Shown piece after piece: positions 5,903-6,810 of a DNA stretch of 6,810 bases; position 1 is the stretch's first letter; each line of letters begins with the position of its first letter. The notes under the pieces are model-generated. The model worked only from the letters and a program-made list of their open reading frames with translations. It was not told the DNA's origin and made no database searches. Source of the stretch: Treponema sp. (lineage in GTDB: Bacteria > Spirochaetota > Spirochaetia > Treponematales > Breznakiellaceae); NCBI GenBank assembly GCA_031255815.1, contig JAIRRU010000210.1:1-6810 (forward strand). Reading direction: 5' to 3'. The position numbers and the translations under genes are program-made.

Positions 5903-6810
5903 GTGCGGATTAAACGGGGGCTGGCGGCGGTTATCGCGGGACTGGCCCTTTTTGGAAAATTAAACAGCTTTGGGCAGCAGCGGGGGCCCATAGATCTGAT
6001 CCTGCTCCTGGATACCTCCGCGTCCATGAGCGCCTATTACCAGGAAGTTAACGGATACCTTACAGGCTCCTTCCTCCGGGACAACCTCCGCCTGGGGGAC
6101 ACCTTTCACCTTGTCGCGTTTTCCGGCAGGCCCCGGATGGAGATCGCCCGCAGGATCGAAGGCCGGGGGGACCTGGAAACCATCATCGGCCGCATGCTGC
6201 TGATGTACCCCCTGGAGTCACCCCCGGATATTCCCGCCGCCCTTTCCTTCGCGGAAAACTACAGCCTGGGCCTGGGTTCCCCCCGGCAGAAGAAGATCGT
6301 CTTCCTTAGCCTTGGAAACGGCCTTGACGCCGGGGCCCTTGAAGGGCTTGCCGCCGAAACCCGGGCCCGCCTGGCCGGGCGGAACGCCGGCTTTGAGTAC
6401 CTGAACCCCCGGAATCTGCCTGAACCGGAACCCCCCCGGCAGCCCGTTGCGCCACAGCCAGCAACGCCCACGCCGCAAACACCACAGCGCCCGGCAACGC
6501 CGCCAGCGCAAGAAGCGCCGCAACGCCCGGCAACGCCGCCAGCACAGCCAGCAACGCAAGCGCCCTCCGCGCCACAGGCCCCCGCGCCACAAGCGCCCCG
6601 GGCTCCGCAACAGCCAGCAACGCCCGCACAGCCAGCACCACAGCACCCGGCAACACCGCCATCGCAAGAAGCGCCGCAACGCCCGGCAACACCACCGGCA
6701 CAGCCAGCAACACCAACGCCCTCCGCGCCACAGGCCCCCGTGCCGCAAGCGCCCCGGGCTCCGCAACAGCCGGCAACGCCCGCGCCGCAAACATCACAAC
6801 GGCCAGCAAC
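5903..6810 (+). CDS. Exported von Willebrand A-domain protein with Pro/Ala/Gln-rich repeat tail (partial)
   Basis: At least 302 codons, running off the right edge. Residues 1-24 look like a signal peptide: MRIKRGLAAVIAGLALFG, with possible cleavage after SFG at 24. Residues 30-165 form a vWA-like domain, with IDLILLLDTSASMS carrying the first metal-site motif DxSxS (D37, S39, S41), then GDTFHLVAFSG (65-75), SPPDIPAALSFAENY (106-120) and KKIVFLSLGNG (130-140). The threonine and second aspartate usual in later metal-site loops are not evident, so metal binding may be weakened. From about residue 173 the chain becomes almost wholly Pro, Ala, Gln and Thr, built of 52-residue repeats from residue 185. 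This suggests a flexible spacer, possibly linking the vWA domain to a wall- or membrane-bound part beyond the window. It is probably periplasmic or surface-associated. It starts 16 bp after greA in the same operon. Function is unknown beyond likely protein binding. Confidence 0.8.
   Translation, partial: MRIKRGLAAVIAGLALFGKLNSFGQQRGPIDLILLLDTSASMSAYYQEVNGYLTGSFLRDNLRLGDTFHLVAFSGRPRMEIARRIEGRGDLETIIGRMLLMYPLESPPDIPAALSFAENYSLGLGSPRQKKIVFLSLGNGLDAGALEGLAAETRARLAGRNAGFEYLNPRNLPEPEPPRQPVAPQPATPTPQTPQRPATPPAQEAPQRPATPPAQPATQAPSAPQAPAPQAPRAPQQPATPAQPAPQHPATPPSQEAPQRPATPPAQPATPTPSAPQAPVPQAPRAPQQPATPAPQTSQRPA
6455..6810 (+). repeat. 156-bp in-frame tandem repeat (2.3 copies in window)
   Basis: Copy 1 is 6455..6610, copy 2 is 6611..6766, and copy 3 begins at 6767 and is cut by the window edge. 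Each full copy encodes 52 residues and contains subrepeats such as QRPATPPAQ, then QAPRAPQ at its end. Copies differ mainly at scattered single bases, many in third codon positions. The period is a multiple of three, so copy-number change would keep the reading frame. Confidence 0.85.

Noticed and set aside
6218..6809. Long open minus-strand frames (Arg/Trp/Cys-rich and Ala/Val-rich) opposite the repeat tail
   Set aside because: They mirror the 156-bp repeat on the other strand, where low-complexity GC-rich sequence leaves few stops. They lack domains, and the plus-strand frame has a ribosome binding site, signal peptide and vWA domain.
6455..6810. CRISPR-like array
   Set aside because: The repeats are contiguous 156-bp coding units without unique spacers and stay in frame with the vWA gene.

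Overview
The window looks like chromosomal DNA of a GC-rich spirochaete, most likely a Treponema-type organism. The main reason is the 901-residue GreA: a very long helical N-terminal part with a normal GreA at its C terminus is an arrangement I associate with spirochaetes (and, in shorter form, chlamydiae). Codon use is strongly GC-rich throughout, with many CTG, GCC and CGG codons. The genus assignment is inference. No database was searched.

Layout. The left third is on the minus strand. It holds the N-terminal 206 codons of a probable carbohydrate-active enzyme that runs off the left edge (1..618). A complete GntR/LacI-hybrid sugar-type repressor lies upstream of it (766..1764). The enzyme has its own sigma70-like promoter in the 147-bp gap, so the two form a local regulator/target pair. 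A 449-bp non-coding stretch (1765..2213) separates them from a divergent plus-strand set. That stretch is unusually dense in inverted repeats: a perfect 26-bp palindrome, a 13-bp stem ending in five T, and three overlapping GC stems. It also holds a doubtful 59-codon ORF with a good ribosome binding site, and a strong promoter (TTGCCC, 17 bp, TATAAT).

The right two thirds are a tight plus-strand operon. It starts with a 313-residue TPR protein (2214..3155). After 25 bp comes the large GreA-type transcript cleavage factor (3181..5886). After a further 16 bp comes an exported von Willebrand A-domain protein with a Pro/Ala/Gln-rich tail that runs off the right edge (5903..>6810). The tail is encoded by an in-frame 156-bp tandem repeat.

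How the parts work together. GreA should rescue backtracked RNA polymerase. Its N-terminal helical repeats, and an embedded SH3/Tudor-like segment reminiscent of RNA-polymerase-binding domains, suggest a scaffold that docks on polymerase or on other proteins. The TPR protein before it may be a partner or may share only the transcript. The vWA protein is probably periplasmic or surface-associated and has no evident functional tie to GreA. The most notable points are the composite GreA, the tandem-repeat tail with its shifted codon use, and the hairpin cluster in the divergent intergenic region.
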